NCBI RefSeq assembly: GCF_002262885.1
Contig: NZ_NKYF01000024.1
Location: forward strand, 1 to 64,000
Source: Pseudonocardia sp. MH-G8
GTDB taxonomy: Bacteria > Actinomycetota > Actinomycetes > Mycobacteriales > Pseudonocardiaceae
Direction of reading: 5' to 3'
DNA: 64,000 bases
Shown piece after piece: positions 43,688 to 51,787 of this stretch. Made by a program: the position numbers and the translations under genes. The number at the start of each line of letters is the position of its first letter. Position 1 is the stretch's first letter. Under the pieces are notes generated by a model. It did no database searches, was not told the origin of the DNA, and was given only the letters and a program-made list of their open reading frames with translations.

Positions 43688-44704
43688 CTACGGCCGCATC
43701 ACCGCTTTGACACAGGCGCGGTCCTGCAGCGCCGCCAGTGCGTCCCCGTACTCGTCCAGCCCGAAGCGGTGCGTGATGATGCCATCGGCGATGACACGAC
43801 CGGACCGCAGCGCCTGCAATGCGCGGTCGAAACTGTACGCCTGCGAGAACGAGCCCTTGATGACCAACTCGCGGCGGAAGACCTCGTAGGGCGACACGGT
43901 CATCCGCGCCGACTCGTCGGCCATCCCGTAGACGAACACGGTGCCGCCGTCCCGGGTCAGCGCGGTGCACCGTTCCAGCACGCCGACCGCCCCGGTGGCG
44001 TCGACCACCACGTCGAACCCCTCGGGCGACAGCGCCCGCAGCTGCTCCAGCGCGGCGTCGGGGCGCTCGCGGTCCATCTCCACGGTCCGGTCCGCTCCGT
44101 GGCGCGCCGCGATCTCCAGCTTGAACGCGGTGGGGGCCGCTACCGTCACCCGGCTCGCCCCGGAGTAGCGCAGCAGCTGGGCGAGCAGGAGGCCGGTGGG
44201 CCCCGCCCCGAACACGAGCACATCGCTGCCCGGTCGCAGGTCCAGGACGTCGAGGCCGTGGATCACACACGCGAGCGGCTCGGTCAGGACGGCCACCTCG
44301 GGCTCGAGGTCGTCGACGGGATGGCACTTCCCGGCGGGCGCGACGAGGTACTCCGCGAACCCTCCCGGGGCGTTGACGCCCTGCGCGACCAGGTCGCGGC
44401 AGAACGCCGGGCGTGCGCGACGGCAGCTGCTGCACACCCCGCAGGACCGCATGTTGTCGACCACGACCCGCCGGCCCGCGCGCAGATCGGTGACACCCGT
44501 ACCCACCTCGTCGACATCGCCGACGATCTCGTGGCCGGGGATCAACGGGTAGACCGGGTCGAACTGGCCGTCGTGCAGGTGCCCGTCCGTGCCGCAGACG
44601 CCCGCGGCGGTGACCCGCAGACGCACCTCGCCGGGCCCGGCATGAGGCTCGGGAACGTCCGAGACCGTGAACTCGCGGGGCTTCTCGTAGCGAACGGCCT
44701 TCAC
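43688..44704 (-). CDS. Zinc-dependent alcohol/polyol dehydrogenase (second copy)
   Basis: A 338-residue medium-chain dehydrogenase distinct from the one at 30.7 kb: catalytic-zinc region AAGVCGTDGHLHDG and GHEIVG, structural cysteines CGVCSSCRRARPAFC, Rossmann motif VFGAGPTGLLLAQLL, then a VVDATGAVGVLERC segment. It probably oxidises a polyol or sugar. ATG start. The presumed GntR operator ends 31 bp upstream and its inverted repeat begins 17 bp from the start, so binding would block transcription. Confidence 0.92.
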   Translation of the reverse strand: MKAVRYEKPREFTVSDVPEPHAGPGEVRLRVTAAGVCGTDGHLHDGQFDPVYPLIPGHEIVGDVDEVGTGVTDLRAGRRVVVDNMRSCGVCSSCRRARPAFCRDLVAQGVNAPGGFAEYLVAPAGKCHPVDDLEPEVAVLTEPLACVIHGLDVLDLRPGSDVLVFGAGPTGLLLAQLLRYSGASRVTVAAPTAFKLEIAARHGADRTVEMDRERPDAALEQLRALSPEGFDVVVDATGAVGVLERCTALTRDGGTVFVYGMADESARMTVSPYEVFRRELVIKGSFSQAYSFDRALQALRSGRVIADGIITHRFGLDEYGDALAALQDRACVKAVMRP

Positions 44705-44718
44705 GGTCGGGACGCTAT

Positions 44719-44737
44719 CACCTGTTGTAACAGGATG
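44719..44737. promoter_or_regulatory. GntR-type operator before adh-gntR
   Basis: CACCTGTTGTAACAGGATG contains the inverted repeat CCTGTT-GT-AACAGG (44721-44734) and matches the site before the ABC operon at 16 of 19 positions. It sits directly upstream of the dehydrogenase-gntR operon, the expected place for autoregulation. Confidence 0.7.
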
Positions 44738-44752
44738 AGCGGATCCGCGCGC

Positions 44753-45229
44753 TCAGTCCGAGGTCGTCCACCCCAGCGCCCAGGCGGCCGGCTCGGGCAC
44801 CTCGCCGCCCGCCGCGGCGAAGGAGCGCAGCACGGGGGCCAGCGCCTCGCGCTCGTGTGCGGGCATGCGGGCCAGCACCTCGGCGATCGCCGCCCGCCGG
44901 TGGCCCATGACGCGCTCGACGAGGTCGCGGCCCGCCACCGTCAGCTCGAGCAGGAGGTGGCGGCGGTCGGCGGGATCGTCACGCCGGTCGAGCAGGCCCG
45001 CCGCGACGAGGCGGTCGCACGCGCGCGTGGCGTTGGACAGGTGGACGTCGAGCCCCTGAGCGACAGCCCCGAGGTGCAGCGGGCCGCGGCTGGCGACGAT
45101 CACGAGCACCCGCAGCTGCGGCAACGTCACGACGTCCTCGACCAGCGCCACCGAGCGCGCGCTGAGCGCCACGAGCAGGCGCGCGGCTCTCATCACCGCG
45201 GAGACCTCGTCGCTGCCGGGATCGGCCAC
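44753..45229 (-). CDS. MarR-family transcriptional regulator
   Basis: A 158-residue winged-helix protein. The LTLPQLRVLVIVASRGPLHL-like region (VTLPQLRVLVIVASRG), the recognition helix around LSNATRACDRLVAAGL and the wing DDPADRRHLLLELTVAG are all typical of MarR. Such proteins often control an adjacent transporter or enzyme and respond to small aromatics or oxidants. No clear partner is beside it. The GTG start is at 45229. Confidence 0.9.
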   Translation of the reverse strand: MADPGSDEVSAVMRAARLLVALSARSVALVEDVVTLPQLRVLVIVASRGPLHLGAVAQGLDVHLSNATRACDRLVAAGLLDRRDDPADRRHLLLELTVAGRDLVERVMGHRRAAIAEVLARMPAHEREALAPVLRSFAAAGGEVPEPAAWALGWTTSD

Positions 45230-45273
45230 GGCACCAGTCTGCCGATGCGCGGACCGGCACCCCGCGATCCCGG

Positions 45274-45477
45274 CTACGCGGACCCCTCGGAGCCGCGGAT
45301 CCGATCACAGGTGGCCTCGACCTCGGCCCACGCCTTGCGGACCTCGGGGTCGTCGGCCATCCACCGCTCGGCTTCCGAGGCAGCGGCCTTGTCGCCGTTC
45401 GCCGCGAGGACGTGCAGCTCGACCAGCTGGTCCTTCCAGTCCCGGTCCTGCGCCGGGCGCGCTTGTGCAGCACTCAT
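45274..45477 (-). CDS. Small hypothetical protein
   Basis: A 67-residue, charged, helical protein (DWKDQLVELHVLAANGDKAA, then SEAERWMADDPEVRKAWAEV) with no membrane segment or cysteine pair. Its composition is protein-like, with a regular heptad of hydrophobic residues suggesting a short coiled helix pair. It lies 44 bp upstream of marR on the same strand and could be cotranscribed. I recognise no family. Confidence 0.55.
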   Translation of the reverse strand: MSAAQARPAQDRDWKDQLVELHVLAANGDKAAASEAERWMADDPEVRKAWAEVEATCDRIRGSEGSA

Positions 45478-45663
45478 GGCACAACGGTTGCGCATCCGCA
45501 AGCAATGGGGAAGCCAGGACGCGCCGGATGTGAGCGGTGTCTCCCGACGAGCTCAGAACGCGCCCGTGAGCAGCCGGGCGCGGACCTCCCGGCCGAGGAC
45601 GTGGCCGGGCACGAACGCCTCGCATCGGCGACCGCCATTCCCGTCGCGGCCAGGGAGTCGATC

Positions 45664-45930
45664 ATGGAGCGCATCCCACAGCTGCGGGCGATCACCCGCG
45701 ACCAGATCCGAACGTGGCGGTCGCTGCTCTTCGGCACCCTGTCCGATCGGATCGGGCGCAAGCCGGTGATCCTGTTCGCATCGCGTTCTCCGCAGTCTTC
45801 GTCATCCCGTACTTCTGGATCATCGACGGGGACCGCTCTCCGCTCACGATCACGCTGGCCGTCGTCGCCTGCCTCGGGGTCGGTGTCTGCACGGCCGCCG
45901 AGCACGCCTCTGCCCTGAGCGCGTCGGCGC
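45664..45930 (+). pseudogene. MHS-type MFS transporter fragment, frameshifted
   Basis: One frame reads SLLFGTLSDRIGRKPVILFA, the MFS loop 2-3 motif. After about 45780 the next frame continues FSAVFVIPYFWIIDGDRSPL and LTITLAVVACLGVGVCTAAE, which are the following two helices of an MHS-type transporter. Both ends of the gene are missing and a frameshift joins the parts. It marks the left edge of a decayed, gene-free kilobase. Confidence 0.65.
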
Positions 45931-46091
45931 GTGCCTGCGGTGGGCCGGCGCCAGACCGACGCATGACCGGGTTCGGTTCGTGATCAGCGCGGAGAGAGGG
46001 CTACTCCTCACCCGCCGGCTCGCCGTCATGATCGCCACGGCACTGCTCATGGCCGCGCGTGTTTCGCATTCCACGTCCGTTTCATGATCAG

Positions 46092-46139
46092 ATAGACGTG
46101 AGAGGGATTCGGGGAAGATCCAACCCCTCTCACGTCTAT
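46092..46139. repeat. 15-bp perfect inverted repeat
   Basis: ATAGACGTGAGAGGG (46092-46106) pairs with CCCTCTCACGTCTAT (46125-46139) around an 18-base spacer. It stands 11 bp outside the left end of the 593-bp palindrome. The AT content is higher than its surroundings. It may be a terminator or the binding site of a transposase-like protein. Confidence 0.6.
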
Positions 46140-46150
46140 ATGGTCATGGA

Positions 46151-46743
46151 ATCTCCTGTGGGCGCGCCGTTCCCGGCTCGCTGCCACTGCCCCACGCCTT
46201 CGGTCCAGGTCTTCCGTGAAATCGGCCGGTTCCCCCTACTCCTGCCCGTCGGCGGGGTGGCCGGGTTGGCACAACTGCCGAATATCGTGGCTGGCCGGGC
46301 GGCCGTCCCCGATGCGGGCCCAGGCCCGTCCGGACGAGCCCGCCCCTGCTGCGTGCTCGCGCACCTTGCGGTGGTCCCGTTCCACCCCTTCCAGATGATC
46401 ATCGGGCCGGTTCGAGGCGTGTTCACCCCTCATGATCGGCGGGATTGGGACATGGGCTGCAGGGGTGCGGTTCGTGTCCCCGGTGCGCTGATCAAGGGCG
46501 TCGTCGGAGGGGTTCGGGGACGGCACCACCGCCGGTCGAGTGGCACCCGGCTGCGACGGGCTCGTCGTGGACAGGCCTGGGCCCGTGTCGGGGACGACTG
46601 CCCAGCCGACCACGATATTCGTGGGTTGCGCCCAACCCGGCCGTCCTCGGCGCGGGGGGTCGGGGTCGGCGCCGAACCGACTGCGAGTGAGACCCAGCTA
46701 CGGGGTGAGGCAGGAGGCGTCGAGCCGGGAACGGCGCGCCCAC
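46151..46743. repeat. 593-bp imperfect palindrome (two ~225-bp arms around a 142-bp centre)
   Basis: The reverse complement of 46151-46378 is collinear with 46521-46743. Shared blocks, in order, include GGCCTGGGCCCG, TCGGGGACG, CCACGATATTCG, CCAACCCGGCC and GAGCCGGGAACGGCGCGCCC. Overall identity is roughly 70-75% by eye. The centre (46411-46540) recurs at 29073-29195. No coding potential stands out in either arm. Together with the flanking hairpin and the 8-bp tandem repeat it fills the 1.1-kb stretch 45931-47066, in which I see no gene. Confidence 0.75.
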
Positions 46744-46800
46744 GGCAAACCGGGCTACGAGGCAGGACCCCGGGGAGGCCGGTCGCGGGGCGCGGGGGCG

Positions 46801-46864
46801 CCGGGACGCCGGGACGCCGGGACGCCGGGACGCCGGGACGGCGGGACGCCGGGACGGCGGGACG
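46801..46864. repeat. 8-bp tandem repeat (CCGGGACG), eight copies
   Basis: Eight uninterrupted copies of CCGGGACG, two of which (the sixth and eighth) read GCGGGACG. A repeat this regular tends to change copy number by slippage. It lies in non-coding DNA about 175-240 bp upstream of the SOS box of the DUF222 gene. Confidence 0.85.
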
Positions 46865-47037
46865 CTCACGCTCGCTGTGTCCGGTCATGCCCCCGGATTC
46901 GTGTCGCGCACCCCGCCGACGGGTGGCCTGGGGCGGAGAAGGGGTGCACGGGCGGGGTGGATGCGGACCGGTCGCTGCGCCCTCCGCTGCACCGTTCACT
47001 ATTGCAAATGGTGGACCACCCGAACAGACCCATGCCA

Positions 47038-47060
47038 TCGAACACCTGTTCGACTAAACT
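47038..47060 (+). promoter_or_regulatory. SOS (LexA) box and -10 region of the DUF222 gene
   Basis: TCGAACACCTGTTCGA (47038-47053) is a perfect fit to the actinobacterial LexA site TCGAAC-N4-GTTCGA. TAAACT (47055-47060) follows at once and makes a good -10 box with the ATG 7 bases later, implying a leaderless transcript that LexA would shut off completely. DNA damage should induce the gene. Confidence 0.85.
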
Positions 47061-47066
47061 CGGGGT

Positions 47067-48338
47067 ATGTCCGCAGTCGCCGCCGCATACGAACGCCTCC
47101 ACGAGGCGATCGAGGATTTGCGGACGGCTGCGGAATCCGCTCTGGCCTCGGACAATGAGCTGCTGTCGGTGTTGTCGGTGACCGAAGGTGTGTCGCGGCA
47201 GTTGGATTACGTGACCGTCTCCACCACTGCCGCGCTGCAACGGCGCGGCACGTTCGCCGAACGCGGCTATCGCAAACCCGAAGGCGCGTTGACCGACTTG
47301 CTGGGATGCGACTCCTACGAGGCGCGCCGCCGCGTGGTGGCCGCGGAGCAGGCGTGCGAGCAGATCGGGTTCGACGGCACCGTGCTGCCCGCCCGGCTCC
47401 CGGCGACGGGGAAGGCGTTCGCGGCCGGTCAGGCCGGGCTGCGTCACGTCGAGGTCATCGCCGCCCTTCTCAACACCCCCGAGGCCGGGCGGATCACCGA
47501 CTGGCAGCGGGCCGGGTTGGAAGAGCAGCTGGCCGGTATGGCCGCCGAATACTCGCCCGGGCAACTACGCAAGCTGGGCACCCAGCTCCTGGAAGCGCTC
47601 GACGGCGACGGTCCCGAGCCTGATGACAATCCGCCGGAGCCGGTCAACCGGCTGCAGGTCCGTAAGCGTCGCGACGGGTCGGGCGGGACGATCAGCGGGC
47701 AGTTCGACGATGCGGCGATGTTCGATGCGATCGCCACTGTGATCGGTGCCAAGGCGAAGCCCCTCGGCCGCGATGATCAACGATCGACGGGGCAGCGTCA
47801 GGCCGAGGCCCTCGCCGATGCGTGTGGGTTCGTCCTCGCTCACGCCGATCACGCCACCCTCCCCGACGCCGGCGGGCGGCGGCCGCACCTGAACGTGTTG
47901 ATCCGGCTCGAGGACCTCGAAACCCGCGCCCGCTCGGCGATGCTCGACTTCGGCGGCCGCATGAGCCCCGCCTCGCTACGGATGCTGGCCTGCGACGCCG
48001 CGGTCGTACCCATCGTCATGAACGGCGCCGGGCAACCCCTGGACGTGGGGCGCTCCACCCGGGTGATCCCCGACGGGTTGCGCAGGGCGGTCACCGCCCG
48101 GGATCGTGGATGCGCGCACCCGGGCTGCGACCGGACACCTTCTTGGTGCGAAATCCACCATATCTGGGAGTGGGAGTACGGCGGGCCCACCGAACTGGGC
48201 AACCTGGTGAGTTTGTGCAAGGTGCACCACCGCTTGATCCACGATTCTGGGTGGGTGGTGCGGATCCGTGACGGGTTACCGGAGTTCATCCCGCCGAAAT
48301 GGATCGACCCGGATCAGAAACCCCGCCGGAATCCGTAG
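47067..48338 (+). CDS. DUF222/13E12-family protein with C-terminal HNH nuclease domain
   Basis: A 423-residue protein of the mycobacterial 13E12 repeat family. Residues 1-250 are the helical DUF222 domain. Residues about 345-395 form the HNH endonuclease: a zinc-type CAHPGCDRTPSWCEIHHIWE, then EYGGPTELGNLVSLCKVHHR, with the HH and the final His-x3-His pattern complete. These genes are multicopy in actinobacteria and of unknown function. In mycobacteria, members are induced by DNA damage. The perfect SOS box just upstream agrees with that. A strong bidirectional terminator follows. Confidence 0.92.
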   Translation: MSAVAAAYERLHEAIEDLRTAAESALASDNELLSVLSVTEGVSRQLDYVTVSTTAALQRRGTFAERGYRKPEGALTDLLGCDSYEARRRVVAAEQACEQIGFDGTVLPARLPATGKAFAAGQAGLRHVEVIAALLNTPEAGRITDWQRAGLEEQLAGMAAEYSPGQLRKLGTQLLEALDGDGPEPDDNPPEPVNRLQVRKRRDGSGGTISGQFDDAAMFDAIATVIGAKAKPLGRDDQRSTGQRQAEALADACGFVLAHADHATLPDAGGRRPHLNVLIRLEDLETRARSAMLDFGGRMSPASLRMLACDAAVVPIVMNGAGQPLDVGRSTRVIPDGLRRAVTARDRGCAHPGCDRTPSWCEIHHIWEWEYGGPTELGNLVSLCKVHHRLIHDSGWVVRIRDGLPEFIPPKWIDPDQKPRRNP

Positions 48339-48389
48339 CACACGCTCCTCGACGTGGACGGATGGGGGCGGGCATCGCCGGCCCGTGCA

Positions 48390-48417
48390 CGCCGCGGACC
48401 GTGATCGGTCCGCGGCG
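48390..48417. terminator. Bidirectional terminator between DUF222 gene and aztD
   Basis: Perfect 11-bp arms CGCCGCGGACC and GGTCCGCGGCG flank a 6-base loop GTGATC, midway between two convergent stop codons (48338 and 48445). There is no U-tract, as usual in actinobacteria. Confidence 0.75.
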
Positions 48418-48444
48418 CGTCTAGCAGACACGGCCGGGGCGGGC

Positions 48445-49623
48445 TCAGTGGGCTGCCAGCACCCCGCTCAGCTCGTTCGGGGTCGACGGAAGCGTTCCGG
48501 TCGCCGTCACCGTGCCTGCCGCGAGGTCGACGGCGTGCACCGCGTTCTCCGCCGGGTCGCTCACGTAGGCCGTGGCACCGCGCACGAAGATCGCCGGCCG
48601 CGGCTGCTGCCACTCGATCGGCTCCTGCCACGGCTCGATCACCGGGATCGTCCGCGTCACGGCGCCGGCCGCGGGGTCGATCACGTGGATGTGCCCGTCG
48701 GTGCCGAGCACGAGCCCCTCCCCCTGCGGCCCGCGGGCGAGCGAGCGGAACGTGTAGCTGGTGCCGAGGTCCACCAGGCGCAGGGTCGCGTCGGTGGTGT
48801 CGATCAGCGAGACCGCCGTGGGGCGCTCGAGCTCGGCGTCCGGGTCCTGCTTGTAGTCCCCGAGCGTGATCGGGGACGCGTCGGAGCCCGCCTGGTTGCC
48901 GATGCGGCCGTACGGCGTCGGGCTGGTGATCTTGGTGATCGCGCCGTCCCGGTAGACCAGCGCGCCGGTCTCGCAGCCGATCACGACGGCCTCGCCCTGC
49001 GCGGTTGCCTCGCCGTGCACGCCGGGGCAGTTTTCGTTGCGGGCGATCTCCTGGCGCTGCGCGTCGAGCACGACGATGCCGGGGCGCTCCTCCTCGTTGC
49101 CCACCGTTGTCACCAGCTCGCCGTTCGCCAGCTCGACGGCGACGCCGTGGTGCGGCTCGGGCGTCGTGTACTCCTGCACGCTCGGCGCGCCGGTCCCGAA
49201 CGTGGCCGGGTCGATCACCCGGACCTGGCCGGTGCCGTCGGTGAACAGGACGGTGCGGCCGGCGTGGCGCACGACGTGGCCCGGCTCGGCGCCCGGGAAC
49301 CGCACGTCGGTGAGGGTCGCGGCCCCGGCGTCGAGCACCTGGAAACCCTCGGAGGTCGAGACGATGACGTGCCGGTCGTCGCCCGCGGGGCTGACGCGGT
49401 TGAAGCCGGGGAGCGGGATGTCCGCGGCCACGGCCAAGGTGGTGCCGTCGAGCACGTGGAAACCACCGTCGTAGGTGGTCACCAGTGGCTCGGCGACGGT
49501 GGGCGCGGGTTGCGCGGGCGCAGGCGCGGCGGCCTGCGGTTCCTCGGAACCGGCGCCGGAACCGCAGGCCGCGAGGACCAGCGCTCCGGCGGCGAGTGCC
49601 GCGACGCGTACGGGGAGGGGCAT
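48445..49623 (-). CDS. aztD: AztD-type zinc metallochaperone, first copy
   Basis: A 392-residue secreted beta-propeller-like lipoprotein: signal VAALAAGALVLAACGSG (Cys20), a Pro/Ala linker, then repeating strands such as GGFHVLDGTTLAVAADIPLP and EGFQVLDAGAATLTDVRFPG. AztD delivers zinc to the binding protein AztC outside the membrane. Candidate ligands include PEPHHGVAV, NCPGVHGEA and GCETGAL. It is the last gene of the minus-strand azt operon, 44 bp after aztC. The other AztD copy has a His-rich motif that this one lacks. Confidence 0.85.
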   Translation of the reverse strand: MPLPVRVAALAAGALVLAACGSGAGSEEPQAAAPAPAQPAPTVAEPLVTTYDGGFHVLDGTTLAVAADIPLPGFNRVSPAGDDRHVIVSTSEGFQVLDAGAATLTDVRFPGAEPGHVVRHAGRTVLFTDGTGQVRVIDPATFGTGAPSVQEYTTPEPHHGVAVELANGELVTTVGNEEERPGIVVLDAQRQEIARNENCPGVHGEATAQGEAVVIGCETGALVYRDGAITKITSPTPYGRIGNQAGSDASPITLGDYKQDPDAELERPTAVSLIDTTDATLRLVDLGTSYTFRSLARGPQGEGLVLGTDGHIHVIDPAAGAVTRTIPVIEPWQEPIEWQQPRPAIFVRGATAYVSDPAENAVHAVDLAAGTVTATGTLPSTPNELSGVLAAH

Positions 49624-49667
49624 GCGATCGCCTTTCGTTCTTCTACTCGGTTTCGGGGGGTACGGCC

Positions 49668-50582
49668 TCAGGGCGTCGCGCCGAGGCCGCGCGCGATCGC
49701 GTCGGCGTTGGCGCGCATCATTTCCAGGTAGGTCGCCGCGCCACCGCCCTCGTCGGTCAGCGACTCGGAGAACAGCGGGATCACCGCCACCTGCACGCCG
49801 GCGCGGTCGGCGAGCACGCGGGCGAGGCGGTCGGGTTGGGAGGAGTCGGCGAACACGGCCGGCACGCCCGCGGTGCGCACCGCGGTGGCGAGCGACTCCA
49901 GGTCCGAGGCGCTCGGTGAGGCCAGCGTCGTCCCGCTCGGGATGACCGCGCCCACCACCTCGAAGCCGTAGCGCTCGGCGAGGTAGCCGAACACGTGGTG
50001 GTTGGTCACCAACTTGCGCCGTTCCGCCGGGATGCGCGCGAACTGCGCGGTCAGCGCGGCGTCGAGCTCGTCGACGGCGGCGCCGTAGCGTGCGGCGTTC
50101 GCACGGACCGCCGCCTCGTCGACGCCCTCGACGTGCGCGACCACCTCGTCGGCCACGAGGTCGACCACGCGGCGGACGCGCTGCGGGTCGGTCCAGAAGT
50201 GCGGGTCCGGATGCCCGGCGCTGCCGTCGGTGGCGAAGGCGATCGGGTCGACGGCCTCGGCCGCGGCGAACGTCGCGACGCCGGCGGCGCGGGCGGCGTC
50301 GACGTGGCGCTGCACGCCCTCCTCCAGGCCCAGGCCGTTGTGCACGACGAGCCCTGCGCGTTCGAGCCGCGCGGCCTGCTGGGCGGAGACGCCGAACGAG
50401 TGCGGGTCGGCGTTCGGCGCCATCAGCACCGTGACCTCCGCCTGGTCGCCGACGATCTGGCGGGTGACGTCGCCGAGGATGTTGGTCGTCACGACGACCG
50501 AGCGCTCCTGCTCCGCTTCCCCGCACCCGGCGAGGGCGAGCAGCAGCACCCCGACGAGGGCTGCGAGCGCACGCCGCCTCAT
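49668..50582 (-). CDS. aztC: AztC zinc ABC transporter substrate-binding lipoprotein
   Basis: A 304-residue cluster A-I metal-binding protein with a lipoprotein signal (LAALVGVLLLALAGCG, Cys20). Zinc ligands are visible: His61 (PNADPHSFG), His in GHPDPHFWTD, His in LVTNHHVFGYLAE and the late Asp in VFADSSQPDRL. It lacks the long His-rich loop of ZnuA, which is the pattern of AztC proteins that take zinc from AztD. ATG overlaps the stop of the second aztD (ATGA). Confidence 0.92.
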   Translation of the reverse strand: MRRRALAALVGVLLLALAGCGEAEQERSVVVTTNILGDVTRQIVGDQAEVTVLMAPNADPHSFGVSAQQAARLERAGLVVHNGLGLEEGVQRHVDAARAAGVATFAAAEAVDPIAFATDGSAGHPDPHFWTDPQRVRRVVDLVADEVVAHVEGVDEAAVRANAARYGAAVDELDAALTAQFARIPAERRKLVTNHHVFGYLAERYGFEVVGAVIPSGTTLASPSASDLESLATAVRTAGVPAVFADSSQPDRLARVLADRAGVQVAVIPLFSESLTDEGGGAATYLEMMRANADAIARGLGATP

Positions 50583-51787
50583 CGCCCGGTCTCCACCATG
50601 CGGCTCGGCGTCCCGCCGAGGTCGAAGGTGCGGGCCACGCGCAGGGCGTCGGCGTAGTCGATCTCGTGGATCACGCCGGCGGCCGGGTCGTTGACGTAGG
50701 CGCGGGAGGTGTCGACCTCGATGCGGACGCCCGGCGCGACCGGGGCGGTGAGCAGTGGCGTGGCCGCGAGCTCCGCCCCGGATGCGGGGTCGAGGGCGTG
50801 CAGCACGCCGTCCGCGGTGAGCGTGAGCAGTGCCGTGCCCGCGCCTGCGCTGTTCACGGCCGCGACCGGGCCGGTGTCGTGGCGGGTCCAGGTCCGGGCG
50901 GTGACGTCCAGCGCCCAGATACCGGCCTCCCCCGCCCGGGCCGTGAGCAGCGCGCTACCCGGGCGGTGCCGGAACTCGCGAACGCGCTCGTCGGCGGTCA
51001 CCGCCTGCGGGTAGGGGATCTTCTCCCCGGCGAACGCGCCGTCGGAGCCGCTCACCAGCAGCGCCCCGTCGGCGCACCCGAACACCACGCCGCGCCGGGT
51101 GACGGCGGCGCCCTCCAGCGCAGGACACGGCTCGTCGATCGTCGCGACCGGCGCCCCGGCCCGGTCGTGCACCGCGACGCCCGACCCGAACTGCTGCCCC
51201 GGCTCGGCCACCGACGCCAGCACGTGCCCCTCGTACGGGACGGCCGGGCCGCGGTGCGGCGTCCGGGGGATCGTCGCGAGCTCGACGACAGCGCCCTCGT
51301 CGAGGCGGGCGCGGTCGAGCAGCGCGACGGTGCCGTCGGCGAGGGCGAGCGCGGTGACGGCCTGGTCGGCGTGCACCGCGACGGGGTCGGCGCCGGGCAC
51401 CGACCCGACCTCCCGCACCGCGGCCCGGTAGTAGTGCGTGTGGTCGCCGTGGTCGACGGTCCAGGAGCCGCTGTCGACGATGCGCACCGAGCCGTCGTCG
51501 CTCGCGAGGTAGGCGTGGCGCCCGTCGCCGGTCACCGACCCGACGCCGTCGACCCGGCCCGCCTCGACCACCTCCTCGGTGGCGAGGTCGAGCACGCGGA
51601 CGGCGCCCGCCGCGTCGGCGACGACGAGGCGCGACTGCACCTCGGCCGTCTCCTCGGCGCCGGCCACGTAGCCGTGGGGCGCCTCGGGCGCGGGCTCCTC
51701 GGCGGGCGCGCCGCAGGCCACGGCGACGGCGGCCGTGGCGGCCAGGACGGTGGCGCGGTAGAGCGGTGTTCGGGAATGCGCGATCAC
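50579..51787 (-). CDS. aztD: AztD-type zinc metallochaperone, second copy with His-rich motif
   Basis: A 402-residue lipoprotein (signal LAATAAVAVACGAP) with the same repeating beta-strand architecture as the first copy: VRVLDLATEEVVEAGRVDGV, AYLASDDGSVRIVDSGS. It also carries the clustered-His sequence HGDHTHYYRAAV near residue 122, a likely zinc site, and PRTPHRGPAV, where the other copy has PEPHHGVAV. The GTG start has GAGGAGG and overlaps the aztB stop (GTGA). The two copies share architecture but have diverged widely, so they may load AztC under different conditions. Confidence 0.85.
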   Translation of the reverse strand: MIAHSRTPLYRATVLAATAAVAVACGAPAEEPAPEAPHGYVAGAEETAEVQSRLVVADAAGAVRVLDLATEEVVEAGRVDGVGSVTGDGRHAYLASDDGSVRIVDSGSWTVDHGDHTHYYRAAVREVGSVPGADPVAVHADQAVTALALADGTVALLDRARLDEGAVVELATIPRTPHRGPAVPYEGHVLASVAEPGQQFGSGVAVHDRAGAPVATIDEPCPALEGAAVTRRGVVFGCADGALLVSGSDGAFAGEKIPYPQAVTADERVREFRHRPGSALLTARAGEAGIWALDVTARTWTRHDTGPVAAVNSAGAGTALLTLTADGVLHALDPASGAELAATPLLTAPVAPGVRIEVDTSRAYVNDPAAGVIHEIDYADALRVARTFDLGGTPSRMVETGR

